Source: Dehalococcoidia bacterium
Lineage (GTDB): Bacteria; Chloroflexota; Dehalococcoidia; DSTF01; JACRBR01
NCBI GenBank assembly: GCA_021731085.1
Contig: JAKFYB010000028.1
Span: 1 to 56,272 of the forward strand
Direction of reading: 5' to 3'
DNA: 56,272 nt
The translations under genes and the position numbers were made by a program. The notes beneath the pieces were generated by a model, which saw only the letters and a program-made list of their open reading frames with translations, had not been told where the DNA came from and searched no databases. Position 1 is the stretch's first letter. Every line of letters begins with the position of its first letter. Below, piece after piece: positions 17,401 through 25,426 of the stretch.

Positions 17401-18603
17401 ATGGCGAAGGTGCTGTGTGTTCTCTATGACGATCCGGTGGACGGCTATCCAACCTCGTACGCGCGGGACAGCTTGCCGAAGCTCACGCACTATCCGGGCG
17501 GACAAACGGTGCCGAGCCCGCAGGCAATCGATTTCACGCCGGGCGAGCTTCTGGGCAGCGTTTCGGGCGAGCTGGGCCTGCGGAAGTACCTGGAGGGCGC
17601 CGGGCACACGCTCGTCGTCACGTCGGACAAGGACGGGGCAGACAGCGTGCTCGACCGCGAGCTGGCGGACGCCGAGGTCGTGATCTCGCAGCCGTTCTGG
17701 CCGGCGTACATGACGGCGGAGCGGATCGCGAAGGCGCCGAACCTCAAGCTGATCATCACGGCGGGGATCGGGTCGGACCACACGGATCTGCAGGCGGCGA
17801 TTGAACGCGGCGTGACCGTCGCTGAAGTGACCTACTCGAACAGTATCAGCGTCAGCGAGCACGTCGTGATGCTGATCCTTTCACTGGTGCGGAACTACAT
17901 CCCGATGTACCAGACGGTCGTGAGCGGCGGCTGGAACATCGCCGATTGCGTGTCACGGTCGTACGACCTGGAGGGTATGCACGTAGGAACTGTGGCGGCT
18001 GGGCGGATCGGCCTCGCGGTGCTGAAGCGCCTGAAGCCGTTCGACGTGAACCTGCATTACACGGACCGCCATCGGCTGCCGGCGGATGTCGAGAAGGAGT
18101 TGGGCCTCACGTTTCACTCGGACGCGGCGTCGATGGTGCCGATCTGCGACGTTGTCACGATCAACGCGCCGCTGCATCCGGAGACGGAGCACCTGTTCGG
18201 CGACGAGATGATCGCGAAGATGAAGCGCGGGACGTACCTCGTGAACACGGCGCGCGGCAAGATCTGCGACCGCGACGCGATCGTGCGAGGGTTGGAGTCA
18301 GGGCAGCTTGCGGGGTACGCGGGCGACGTGTGGTTCCCGCAGCCCGCGCCGCAGGATCATCCGTGGCGGACGATGCCCCACCACGGCATGACGCCGCACA
18401 CGTCGGGCACATCGCTGTCAGCGCAAGCACGTTATGCGGCAGGGACGCGCGAGATCCTGGAGTGCTTCTTCGAAGGGCGGCCGATCCGGGAGGAGTACCT
18501 CATCGTGGACGGCGGCAAGCTTGCGGGCGCCGGTGCGCATGCATACAGCGCGGGCAACGCGACGGGCGGCTCCGAAGAAGCGGCGCGCTTCTCGAAGAAG
18601 TAG
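17401..18603 (+). CDS. fdh: NAD-dependent formate dehydrogenase
   Basis: 400 residues, the usual length of the soluble D-2-hydroxyacid-dehydrogenase-type formate dehydrogenase that oxidises formate to CO2 with NAD+. Residues fit the Pseudomonas enzyme with a one-residue offset: I123, N147 (TYSNSIS), R285 (NTARGKI), Q314 (WFPQPAP) and H333 (TPHTSGTSL). The nucleotide loop is GTVAAGRIG, and D222-R223 after it indicate NAD rather than NADP specificity. The ATG has GAGAGGAG upstream. It is a metal-free cytosolic enzyme, distinct from molybdenum formate dehydrogenases. It is followed closely by a DNA-binding-like protein and then lipid/alcohol-type dehydrogenases on the same strand. Confidence 0.97.
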   Translation: MAKVLCVLYDDPVDGYPTSYARDSLPKLTHYPGGQTVPSPQAIDFTPGELLGSVSGELGLRKYLEGAGHTLVVTSDKDGADSVLDRELADAEVVISQPFWPAYMTAERIAKAPNLKLIITAGIGSDHTDLQAAIERGVTVAEVTYSNSISVSEHVVMLILSLVRNYIPMYQTVVSGGWNIADCVSRSYDLEGMHVGTVAAGRIGLAVLKRLKPFDVNLHYTDRHRLPADVEKELGLTFHSDAASMVPICDVVTINAPLHPETEHLFGDEMIAKMKRGTYLVNTARGKICDRDAIVRGLESGQLAGYAGDVWFPQPAPQDHPWRTMPHHGMTPHTSGTSLSAQARYAAGTREILECFFEGRPIREEYLIVDGGKLAGAGAHAYSAGNATGGSEEAARFSKK

Positions 18604-18609
18604 CCCCGC

Positions 18610-19140
18610 ATGGAACGCAGCGTCGCCGACTTCGACGTGCACGCGTTGTTTCGCGCGATGGACGAACAGCGCACCGCGCGCGGACTGTCGTGGGCGGGCG
18701 CCGCGCGCGAGATGTGGGATTTGTCGGCCGAACTCAACGCGCGCCGGAACGACCACCCGATCGTGGGCTCGACGCTGGTGAACATGGACAAGCGCGGCGC
18801 ATCGACGTGCCAGCACGTCCTGTTCATGCTGCGTTGGCTCGGCAAGGCGCCGGAAGAGTTCGTGCCTGGCGTGGTCGTGAGCAAGAAACATGCCCTGGCT
18901 GCCGCCGGCCCGGATCGCCGCCTACGGTGGTCGCTGCCGGAGACGTATGCCGCACTGGATGCCGAGCGCGAACGGCGCAGGCTCACGTGGAAAGCGGCGG
19001 CCGAAGAACTGGGTTGTGGACCAAGCCAGCTCACCGGCCTGAAGAAGGCGCGCTACGCGATTGAGATCAAGCTGGCGATGCGCATCGTCGGCTGGCTTGG
19101 CCGGCCTGCCGCCGACTTCGTCTACGCGGGGGAGTGGTGA
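18610..19140 (+). CDS. Tandem HTH-like protein, possible regulator
   Basis: Six nucleotides after the formate dehydrogenase stop. The 176-residue product consists of two similar halves: residues about 8-90 (FRAMDEQRTARGLSWAGAAR ... CQHVLFMLRWLGKAPEEFV) and about 105-173 (YAALDAERERRRLTWKAAAE ... LAMRIVGWLGRPAADFV). Each half has the helix pattern of a Cro/C1-type helix-turn-helix, with 'L-W-x-x-A-A-x-E' as the first helix of the motif. So it looks like an internal duplication of a cryptic XRE domain. It may regulate the adjacent formate dehydrogenase, but only position supports that. Confidence 0.65.
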   Translation: MERSVADFDVHALFRAMDEQRTARGLSWAGAAREMWDLSAELNARRNDHPIVGSTLVNMDKRGASTCQHVLFMLRWLGKAPEEFVPGVVVSKKHALAAAGPDRRLRWSLPETYAALDAERERRRLTWKAAAEELGCGPSQLTGLKKARYAIEIKLAMRIVGWLGRPAADFVYAGEW

Positions 19141-19213
19141 GGCACGACACTACAGAAGAGTGCCCGATAGCCTCTGACCGTCGCTCCGGCTACTATCCCA
19201 CTCCGGAGACAGA

Positions 19214-20284
19214 ATGACCGACAACCACGGCATCGAACGCAGCGTCATCGACTTCGGCGTGCTTACGCGCTGGATGGATGGCGAGCGCCTGGCGCCCGGC
19301 GACATCGCGAGCGTCGAGACGCTGGCGGGCGGCACGCAGAACGTGCTGTTGAAGTTCGACCGTGGTGGACGCTGGTTCGTGCTGCGCCGCGGGCCGCCGC
19401 ACCTTCGTCCGAAGAGCAACGACGTGATCCGCCGCGAGATGCGTGTCCTGAGCGCACTCGCGGGAAGTGATGTGCCGCATCCGGGATTCATCGCGGGGTG
19501 TCCGGACGAGAACGTGATGGGCGGCGCGGTGTTCTACTTGATGGAGCCGGTCGACGGCTTCAATGCGGCGAATGGCCTGCCTGCGCTCCACGCAGGTGAT
19601 GCGTCGATCCGGCACGAGATGGGGCTGCAGGCGGCAGACGCGATCGCGCGATTGGGCGCGGTCGATCATGTCGCCGTCGGGCTCGCGACCGTCGGCGCGA
19701 CGGCCTTTGGGCAGCCGGAGGGCTTCCTCGAGCGGCAGGTCGGGCGGTGGATGTCGGAGCTGGAGTCGTACTCGAAGCACGAGGGATACGCGGGGCCAGA
19801 GATCCCGGGCGTCGACGAGACGGCGGCGTGGCTCGACGCGAATCGGCCTTCCACATGGAGGCCGGGCATCATGCACGGCGACTATCACTTCTCGAACGTG
19901 ATGTTCGCGCACGACAGCGGGCGGTTGGCGGCCATCGTCGACTGGGAGATGTGTACGATCGGCGACCCGCTGCTGGACTTGGGCTGGTTGCTGGCGACGT
20001 GGCCAGAGCCGGGGCGGCCGACGGCGACCGGTTCGCCGCTGGCTGCGGCAGGCGGGCTCTGCACGCCCGACGAGGCGCTCGCGCACTACACGAGCCGATC
20101 GGCACGCGATCTCTCGGCGATTGCGTGGTACAAGGTGCTGGCGTGCTTCAAGCTCGGCATCGTGCTCGAGGGGACGCACGCACGGGCGGCTGCCGGGAAG
20201 GCGCCGAAGCCAGTCGGCGATCTGCTTCACGCGACGACGCTGCGACTGTTCGAGCAAGCACGCGTGCTAATCGCAGAGGGGTGA
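19214..20284 (+). CDS. Phosphotransferase-family (APH/ACAD10-like) protein
   Basis: 356 residues with the aminoglycoside phosphotransferase/choline kinase fold. The catalytic loop HGDYHFSNVMF and the metal-binding IVDWEMCTIGDPLLDLGW are intact, and LAGGTQNVLLKF in the N-lobe matches the nucleotide-binding strand. The WEMCTIGDPLLDLGW form is typical of the family found beside acyl-CoA dehydrogenases, where it may phosphorylate a hydroxy-acyl substrate, rather than of antibiotic kinases. An acyl-CoA dehydrogenase lies two genes downstream. GGAGACAG precedes the ATG. Substrate unknown. Confidence 0.88.
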   Translation: MTDNHGIERSVIDFGVLTRWMDGERLAPGDIASVETLAGGTQNVLLKFDRGGRWFVLRRGPPHLRPKSNDVIRREMRVLSALAGSDVPHPGFIAGCPDENVMGGAVFYLMEPVDGFNAANGLPALHAGDASIRHEMGLQAADAIARLGAVDHVAVGLATVGATAFGQPEGFLERQVGRWMSELESYSKHEGYAGPEIPGVDETAAWLDANRPSTWRPGIMHGDYHFSNVMFAHDSGRLAAIVDWEMCTIGDPLLDLGWLLATWPEPGRPTATGSPLAAAGGLCTPDEALAHYTSRSARDLSAIAWYKVLACFKLGIVLEGTHARAAAGKAPKPVGDLLHATTLRLFEQARVLIAEG

Positions 20285-20296
20285 GGCGGAGTTCTC

Positions 20297-20740
20297 TTGA
20301 AGATCCTGAACACGACGCCTTACCTCCGGGTTTCCAACATGGAGCAGAGCCTACGCTTCTATCGCGACGGTCTTGGCCTCGAGGTAACCGATCACATCGA
20401 GGAAGGTGGGCGGACATTCTGGGCGCGCCTGGCGAAGGATTCCTTCTCGGTGATGATCTCGACCGGCAACGTGCGATTCATGGGCGACGAGTCCCACGAA
20501 GAGGACCACGAGCATGACGAGCACGGACAGCACATCTATCACGGTCCTACGTCCGTTGTCGACGGTGAGCTGAACGCCGTGACGTTTGTGTACGTCGAGG
20601 ATGCGGACGCGGCGTACAACGAAGTGAAGGCGCGCGGGATCGTTCCGGAGGATGCGCCGTCGAACAAGGACTACGGATTGCGCGAGTTTCTCGTGCGCGA
20701 CCCGGACGGGTACTACTACGCGATTGCGCACCGGCTCTGA
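20297..20740 (+). CDS. VOC (glyoxalase/bleomycin-resistance fold) protein
   Basis: 147 residues starting with TTG behind GGCGGAG, 12 nt after the phosphotransferase stop. The N-terminus TTPYLRVSNMEQSLRFYRDG and the C-terminal FLVRDPDGYYYAIAHRL are classic vicinal-oxygen-chelate beta-alpha-beta-beta-beta units. An internal His/Glu/Asp-rich loop (HEEDHEHDEHGQHIYHG) is unusual and may bind metal. Probably a lyase, isomerase or dioxygenase of unknown substrate, co-transcribed with its neighbours. Confidence 0.85.
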   Translation: MKILNTTPYLRVSNMEQSLRFYRDGLGLEVTDHIEEGGRTFWARLAKDSFSVMISTGNVRFMGDESHEEDHEHDEHGQHIYHGPTSVVDGELNAVTFVYVEDADAAYNEVKARGIVPEDAPSNKDYGLREFLVRDPDGYYYAIAHRL

Positions 20741-20791
20741 CGGATGTTGGATCTGGTGCTAGAAGAACAAGCAGTGACGAAGGAGTGAGCA

Positions 20792-22018
20792 ATGATCGAC
20801 TTTGAGATTCCGGCAGAGGCGCAGGAAGTGCGCGAGCGTGTGCGCAAGTTCGTGCACGACGTTTGTATTCCGGCTGAGGCGGAGCTGCAGACGCGGCCGT
20901 ACCCGGAGGTGCTGGCCGAACTGCGGACGAAGGCACGCGCTGAAGGGCTGTGGTGTCCGTTCATTCCGGTCGAGTACGGCGGGATGGGGTTGGGGCCGCT
21001 GGCGAACGCGCTGGTGCAGATGGAGCTCGGCGAGAGCCACCTCGGCGCGCTGTCGATGAACACGCAGGGCCCTGACGACGCGACGATGCTGACGCTGCTC
21101 ACGCATGGCACGGACTACCAGAAGGAGACATACCTCAAGCCGCTTCTCAACGGCGAAAAGCGCATCTGCTACTCGATGACGGAGAAGGCGGCGGGCGCGG
21201 ATGCGACAGGCATGCAGACGCTGGCCGTGCGCGACGGCGACAACTGGGTGCTCAACGGCGAGAAGTGGTTCAGCAGCGGCGCCACGGCTGCGGACATCGC
21301 GATGGTGATGGCGAAGACGAGCCCGGACGCGCCGCGGCACCAGCAGTTCAGCACGTTCCTCGTCGAACTGCCGAACCCCGGCTACCAGATCCAGCGCAAC
21401 ATCAAGACGATGAACCCGGAGAGCGAGTTGGGCGAGATGATGGGCGGTGGCCACGCCGAGATCATCATCAAGGACCTTGTCGTGCCGCACGCAAACATCG
21501 TCGGTGGCGAGGGGCAGGGGTTCAACATGGGCCAGCACCGGCTGGCGTACGGGCGTCTGCGTCACGGCATGCACAACATCGCGATGGCGCAGCGCGCGCT
21601 GGACATGGCGGCGAAGCGCGTGCTCGAGCGCTCGACGTTCGGGAAGCCGCTGGCCGAGCGCCAGGGCGTGCAGTGGATGCTGGCGGACTGCGCGAGCGAG
21701 CTGTACATGGCGCGGCTGGTGCTGCTGCACATCGCCTACAAGGCCGAGAAGGGCCTGGATCTGCGGCAGGAGAACTCGATCGCGAAGGTGTATCTGGCGA
21801 ACATGGTGCACAAGGTCGTCGACACGGCGATCCAGCTGCACGGCGCGCTGGGCTACAGCCAGGACACGCCGCTGGCGCGCTGGTACACGAGCATCCGCTC
21901 GCAGCGGCTCGTGGACGGCCCGGACGAGGTGCACCGCTGGACGGTGGGCCGCAACCTGTTGAAGGCGTACAAGGAGCACGGGACGACGGCGTCGATGTGC
22001 GGCGGCGACCTGATTTAG
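20792..22018 (+). CDS. Acyl-CoA dehydrogenase family protein
   Basis: 408 residues with the three-part acyl-CoA dehydrogenase fold: helical N-domain, middle beta domain (CYSMTEKAAGADATGMQTLA, NGEKWFSSGA) and C-terminal helical domain (RLAYGRLRHGMHNIAMAQRALD, IQLHGALGYS, VDGPDEVHRW). The E-V-H near the end is where the catalytic base or FAD contacts lie in related subfamilies. It would oxidise an acyl-CoA or a related thioester using FAD. AAGGAG precedes the ATG. The next gene starts on the base after its stop, so the two are almost certainly co-translated. Substrate not predictable. Confidence 0.93.
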   Translation: MIDFEIPAEAQEVRERVRKFVHDVCIPAEAELQTRPYPEVLAELRTKARAEGLWCPFIPVEYGGMGLGPLANALVQMELGESHLGALSMNTQGPDDATMLTLLTHGTDYQKETYLKPLLNGEKRICYSMTEKAAGADATGMQTLAVRDGDNWVLNGEKWFSSGATAADIAMVMAKTSPDAPRHQQFSTFLVELPNPGYQIQRNIKTMNPESELGEMMGGGHAEIIIKDLVVPHANIVGGEGQGFNMGQHRLAYGRLRHGMHNIAMAQRALDMAAKRVLERSTFGKPLAERQGVQWMLADCASELYMARLVLLHIAYKAEKGLDLRQENSIAKVYLANMVHKVVDTAIQLHGALGYSQDTPLARWYTSIRSQRLVDGPDEVHRWTVGRNLLKAYKEHGTTASMCGGDLI

Positions 22019-23062
22019 ATGAAAGCGCTTGTCTATCACGCGCCGCGAGACATTCGGTACGACGACATGTCGGAGCCGATGATTGCCGCGCCGACGGATG
22101 CGATCGTGCGCATGGAGCTTTCGGGGATCTGCGGGAGCGACCTGCACATCTATCACGGTCCCGGGTTCAGTCCGGCGAACGGATACGCCGTCGGACATGA
22201 GGCCGTGGGCGCGGTGGTGGAGGTCGGGAGCGGCGTCTCGCGGCTGAAGGTCGGCGACAAAGTCATGATCTCGGCGGCCGTGGGCTGCGGGCGCTGCCGG
22301 TCGTGTCTCGCGGGACACGTCGTGCGGTGTGAAACGGGTGGCGCGAACTGCTACGGGCTCAGTCCGGCGCTGCAGGGGTGCCAGGCGGACTTGATCCGCG
22401 TGCCGATGGCGGACTTCAACGCGGCGCCGATCCCGGATGGGCTTACGGCGGAACAGGCGCTGATGCTGACGGACAACACGCCGACGGCGTGGTACGGCTG
22501 CGTGAACGCTGAGATATCGCCTGGGAAGACGGTCGCCGTCGTCGGGCTCGGGCCGATCGGGCTGATCGCTGTCGAAGCGGCATTCGTCATGGGCGCGAGC
22601 AAGGTGTACGCGATCGACCTCGTGCCGGAGCGCCGCGCGATCGCGGAGTCGATGGGCGCGGTGCCCGTCGATGGCGCGACGGCGCTGGCGGAGATGGGGC
22701 CGCTGACGAAGATGAAGGGCGTCGATTGCGTCGTCGAGGCTTCGGGCGGCGACGTGACGATCGCGATGGGACTGCAGCTCGCTGGGATCGGCGGCATCGT
22801 CTCGGTGATAGGCGTGAACCAGTCGCCGAAGTTCGACTTTCCGATGGCGATGGCGTTCTTCAAGAACACGACATTCAAGATCGGGACGTGCTCGGTGCAG
22901 TGCCACTGGCCGGAATTGGTGCCACTCGTTCGGGAGGGGCGCCTGCACCCCGAGCGCATGATCACGCACACCATGCCGCTGTCCGAGGGCGCGGAGGCGT
23001 ACCGGCTGTTCGACGCACGCGAGGGCGGCGCGCTGAAGATGGTGCTCACGGCCACTGGTTAG
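22019..23062 (+). CDS. Zinc-dependent alcohol dehydrogenase (MDR family)
   Basis: 347 residues. The catalytic zinc ligands C38 (ICGSDLH), H60 and E61 (GHEAVG), and the structural zinc cysteines C90, C93, C96 and C104, are present. The Rossmann motif is VVGLGPIGLIAVEAA. This is the medium-chain dehydrogenase/reductase fold, oxidising an alcohol with NAD(P). It begins on the base after the acyl-CoA dehydrogenase TAG and lacks its own ribosome site, so translation is coupled. Physiological substrate unknown; sorbitol, threonine and formaldehyde-type activities are all possible. Confidence 0.93.
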   Translation: MKALVYHAPRDIRYDDMSEPMIAAPTDAIVRMELSGICGSDLHIYHGPGFSPANGYAVGHEAVGAVVEVGSGVSRLKVGDKVMISAAVGCGRCRSCLAGHVVRCETGGANCYGLSPALQGCQADLIRVPMADFNAAPIPDGLTAEQALMLTDNTPTAWYGCVNAEISPGKTVAVVGLGPIGLIAVEAAFVMGASKVYAIDLVPERRAIAESMGAVPVDGATALAEMGPLTKMKGVDCVVEASGGDVTIAMGLQLAGIGGIVSVIGVNQSPKFDFPMAMAFFKNTTFKIGTCSVQCHWPELVPLVREGRLHPERMITHTMPLSEGAEAYRLFDAREGGALKMVLTATG

Positions 23063-23228
23063 CCGACGGGAAAACACAGAGACACAGAAGCACAGAGGAT
23101 CGGTCTGGATCCTGATGAGGTTCTGTGCGCGCTGTCGTATGGTCGATCATGTTCGGCACACGAGGGCAGCCACGTAGGGCAGCCCCTACATCGTCTGTCA
23201 GCAATCTGCACACTCATTTGCCGTTCGC

Positions 23229-23234
23229 TACCAT
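23229..23234 (+). promoter_or_regulatory. -10-like hexamer placing the SRAP start as leaderless
   Basis: TACCAT ends 6 nt before the ATG and there is no Shine-Dalgarno. A transcript from it would begin at or next to the start codon. One of six similar cases in the window. Confidence 0.5.
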
Positions 23235-23240
23235 GATCGT

Positions 23241-23975
23241 ATGTGCGGGCGATTTACGATGACGCGGACGGACTTCGACGAGATCGCGGACGAGCTTGAT
23301 GCGGAGCCGCGCGCCGATGATTTGCCGCTGTACCGGCCGCGCTACAACATCGCGCCGACTGACCAGCACTGGATCGTGCGGACGAAGTACGAGAAGCGCG
23401 AGCTGCTGGCGGCGAAGTGGGGTCTCGTGAACTCGTGGGCCGACGACGCAAAGGGCGCCGCACGTCAGATCAATGCCCGCAGCGAGACGGCGATGACCTC
23501 GCGCGCGTTTCGCGACGCGTTCGAGTCACGGCGGTGCGCTGTGCCTGCGGACGGCTTTTTCGAGTGGTTGGGGGCGAAAGATGCGCGACGGCCTGTGTGG
23601 TTCCACGCGCCGGAAGGGCAACTGCTGCTCTTTGCCGGACTGTACGAGTCGTGGCAGGACCGCTCGACGCAAGAGTGGATGCGGTCGTTCACGATCCTGA
23701 CGACGGACGCGAACGAGACCGTCGAGCCGGTGCACAACCGCATGCCCGTGATCCTTTCACGCGACAAACTGGACGAATGGCTGTTCGTGCCGCCGGAGGA
23801 GAAGGCGCGGCCGTCGTACGCGAACGATGTGCGGACGCTGCTGCGTCCTGCGGACGAGGGCGTACTCGTAGCGACGGAGGTCTCGCGCCGCGCGAACTCG
23901 GTGAAAAACGACGATCCTGGCGTGCTTGCCCCTGCAGACGACCGTGAGGCGGCGGAGCAGGCGTCGCTGTTGTAA
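23241..23975 (+). CDS. SRAP-family DNA-protein crosslink protein (YedK/HMCES-like)
   Basis: 244 residues beginning MCGRFT, so that Cys2 becomes N-terminal after Met removal and can form a thiazolidine crosslink with abasic sites in single-stranded DNA. Other conserved elements are present: YNIAPTD, NARSET, PADGFFEW (active-site Glu) and VHNRMPVIL (active-site His). The protein protects abasic sites during replication. It is preceded by a 178-nt gap containing a short CACAGAG-type simple repeat and is followed by a convergent tyrosyl-tRNA synthetase gene. Confidence 0.95.
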   Translation: MCGRFTMTRTDFDEIADELDAEPRADDLPLYRPRYNIAPTDQHWIVRTKYEKRELLAAKWGLVNSWADDAKGAARQINARSETAMTSRAFRDAFESRRCAVPADGFFEWLGAKDARRPVWFHAPEGQLLLFAGLYESWQDRSTQEWMRSFTILTTDANETVEPVHNRMPVILSRDKLDEWLFVPPEEKARPSYANDVRTLLRPADEGVLVATEVSRRANSVKNDDPGVLAPADDREAAEQASLL

Positions 23976-24221
23976 GTCTGCGGACGCCCGAGTGCCAACT
24001 CATGCTTTGAGATCGCATCCCCTACTGCGTACCGTCCCTTTCAGACGCGGCGCTACGGGCAACCCTTCTCGTACCGTAAAACGAACATAAGACATTCGAG
24101 CCGAATCTGGAATGCCCGGCGGGAAGGGCTTAACGGGGCAAAACTGCCAAACGAACTGTCCCGCGTCCAAACCGAGAGGGACGCCGGAGTGATGGCAAGA
24201 ACTCAAGAGCACGGCAGGGCG

Positions 24222-25346
24222 TTAGCGGGTAATCAGCGCGTCCAGTTCACTGATCAGCGCCTGCTTCTCAGGCGACGCGAAGGCTTCCCGGGCGGGCGCG
24301 AGGGTTTCGACGAGCCAGTCGGCGACGCCGTTCTTGAGGTCGGCCGGGTGGAGGGCGCCGGTGGCGTAGGCGTCGTCGACGGCTTCTTGCGACGTGAAAC
24401 GTAGGTCGCCACCGTGCGCCTCGCTGCGGGCGATGCGGAACTCGCCGTCGCGGGCGAAGATGAGCTTGCGCGTCCAGTCGAGCATCGGATTGAAACGCGG
24501 GTTGTCGGGCGGGCAGAAGGCCTTCTTCACCTTCTGACGGATCTCGTCCTCGGTGTCGTGTACGAAGAGCGCGGACGACTTCACAGACTTTGCCATCTTC
24601 ATGGACGCCATAATCTCGGTGACGTCAGCGCCTTCCTGCGGTGGCCATACCGCTGGCTTGTTGAGGCCGAGCAGTAGCGGGTGATGGACACAGATCGGCT
24701 TGATCTGCTCGCCCTTCGCGTCGCGCAGAACCTTCACTTTGAGTTTGGATGCGACGTCGCGGGCGATGACGTGTGCCTTGCGCTGGTCCATGCCGGCGTG
24801 GGCGATGTTCACCTGCAGGTTGAAGATGTCCGCGACTTGCATCGCCGGGTAGATGAGCTTCGCGAAGTCGACGGACTCGCCTTCCTTGCGGCCGAGGATC
24901 GTGATGCTGCGTTGCATGCGGGCCAGCGATGTCTCCTTCGCGACGTCTATCAGCGACGCCCAGTACTCGTCGTTGTTGTGATAGAGGTCGCTGCCGAGGA
25001 CGAACTTCAGCTTCGATGGATCGCCACCGAGGCAGCGGAACGACGCCTTCAGGCCTTCGGCGAAGTAATCGACGGAGAATCGCCGGATCTGCTCACGATC
25101 GCCACCGAGTTTGTCATTGATCCAGGAGTGCCAGTCGGCGAGGAAGACGGTGCATTCGACGCCCGCATCGACGAAGTCCTTGATCTTGCCCATGCAGACG
25201 AGGCCGGTGCCGAGGTGAATCTTGCCGGAGATCTCGAAGCCGATGTAGTGCCGTAGGGGCGTACCCGACGCGATGAGCTTGTCGAGATCCTCGCGGGTGA
25301 GGACTTCGTCCAGATTGCGGGTGATGAGGTCTGCTTCTCGGCTCAT
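24222..25346 (-). CDS. tyrS: Tyrosyl-tRNA synthetase, archaeal/eukaryal type
   Basis: Start chosen at MSREADL; the longer frame adds 20 residues with no support. 374 residues, shorter than bacterial TyrRS (about 420) and without the C-terminal S4 domain. The class I HIGH motif appears as the diverged YIGFEISGKIHLG, and the KMSKS motif as MKMAKSVKSSALFVHD, both in the form seen in archaeal and eukaryal TyrRS. FLADWHSWINDKLGG and AGMDQRKAHVIARD also fit that group. It charges tRNA-Tyr, and this type reads a C1-G72 pair and a short variable arm. A TACAAT hexamer lies 7 nt upstream of ATG with no Shine-Dalgarno. Probably the cell's housekeeping enzyme, acquired from archaea in an ancestor. Confidence 0.95.
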   Translation of the reverse strand: MSREADLITRNLDEVLTREDLDKLIASGTPLRHYIGFEISGKIHLGTGLVCMGKIKDFVDAGVECTVFLADWHSWINDKLGGDREQIRRFSVDYFAEGLKASFRCLGGDPSKLKFVLGSDLYHNNDEYWASLIDVAKETSLARMQRSITILGRKEGESVDFAKLIYPAMQVADIFNLQVNIAHAGMDQRKAHVIARDVASKLKVKVLRDAKGEQIKPICVHHPLLLGLNKPAVWPPQEGADVTEIMASMKMAKSVKSSALFVHDTEDEIRQKVKKAFCPPDNPRFNPMLDWTRKLIFARDGEFRIARSEAHGGDLRFTSQEAVDDAYATGALHPADLKNGVADWLVETLAPAREAFASPEKQALISELDALITR

Positions 25347-25353
25347 GGAGCCA

Positions 25354-25359
25354 ATTGTA
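25354..25359 (-). promoter_or_regulatory. -10-like hexamer (TACAAT) of tyrS
   Basis: Read on the minus strand, TACAAT is separated from the ATG by 7 nt and no ribosome site intervenes; a leaderless mRNA is implied. No T-box or other leader fits in the 80 nt to the divergent gene. Confidence 0.5.
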
Positions 25360-25426
25360 ACCGGCGTGAAGCTAACGGACGCCCGCGCTACGATGGCGCC
25401 ACTCAATCAGCTTAAGGAGTCGATAC

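Noticed and set aside
17125..17862. Open frame antisense to the start of formate dehydrogenase
   Set aside because: Low-complexity Arg-rich product, no ribosome site, shadow of fdh.
19214..20284. Aminoglycoside resistance gene
   Set aside because: The APH fold is present, but motif form and neighbours fit the ACAD-associated family rather than antibiotic kinases.
20759..23077. A 772-codon open frame antisense to the acyl-CoA and alcohol dehydrogenase genes
   Set aside because: The opposite strand holds two complete, recognisable enzymes; high GC at third positions keeps antisense frames open. The product is Arg/His-rich without domains.
23976..24221. Structured RNA between SRAP and tyrS
   Set aside because: Short GC-rich palindromes only; the region is downstream of both genes, and no known RNA family is recognised.
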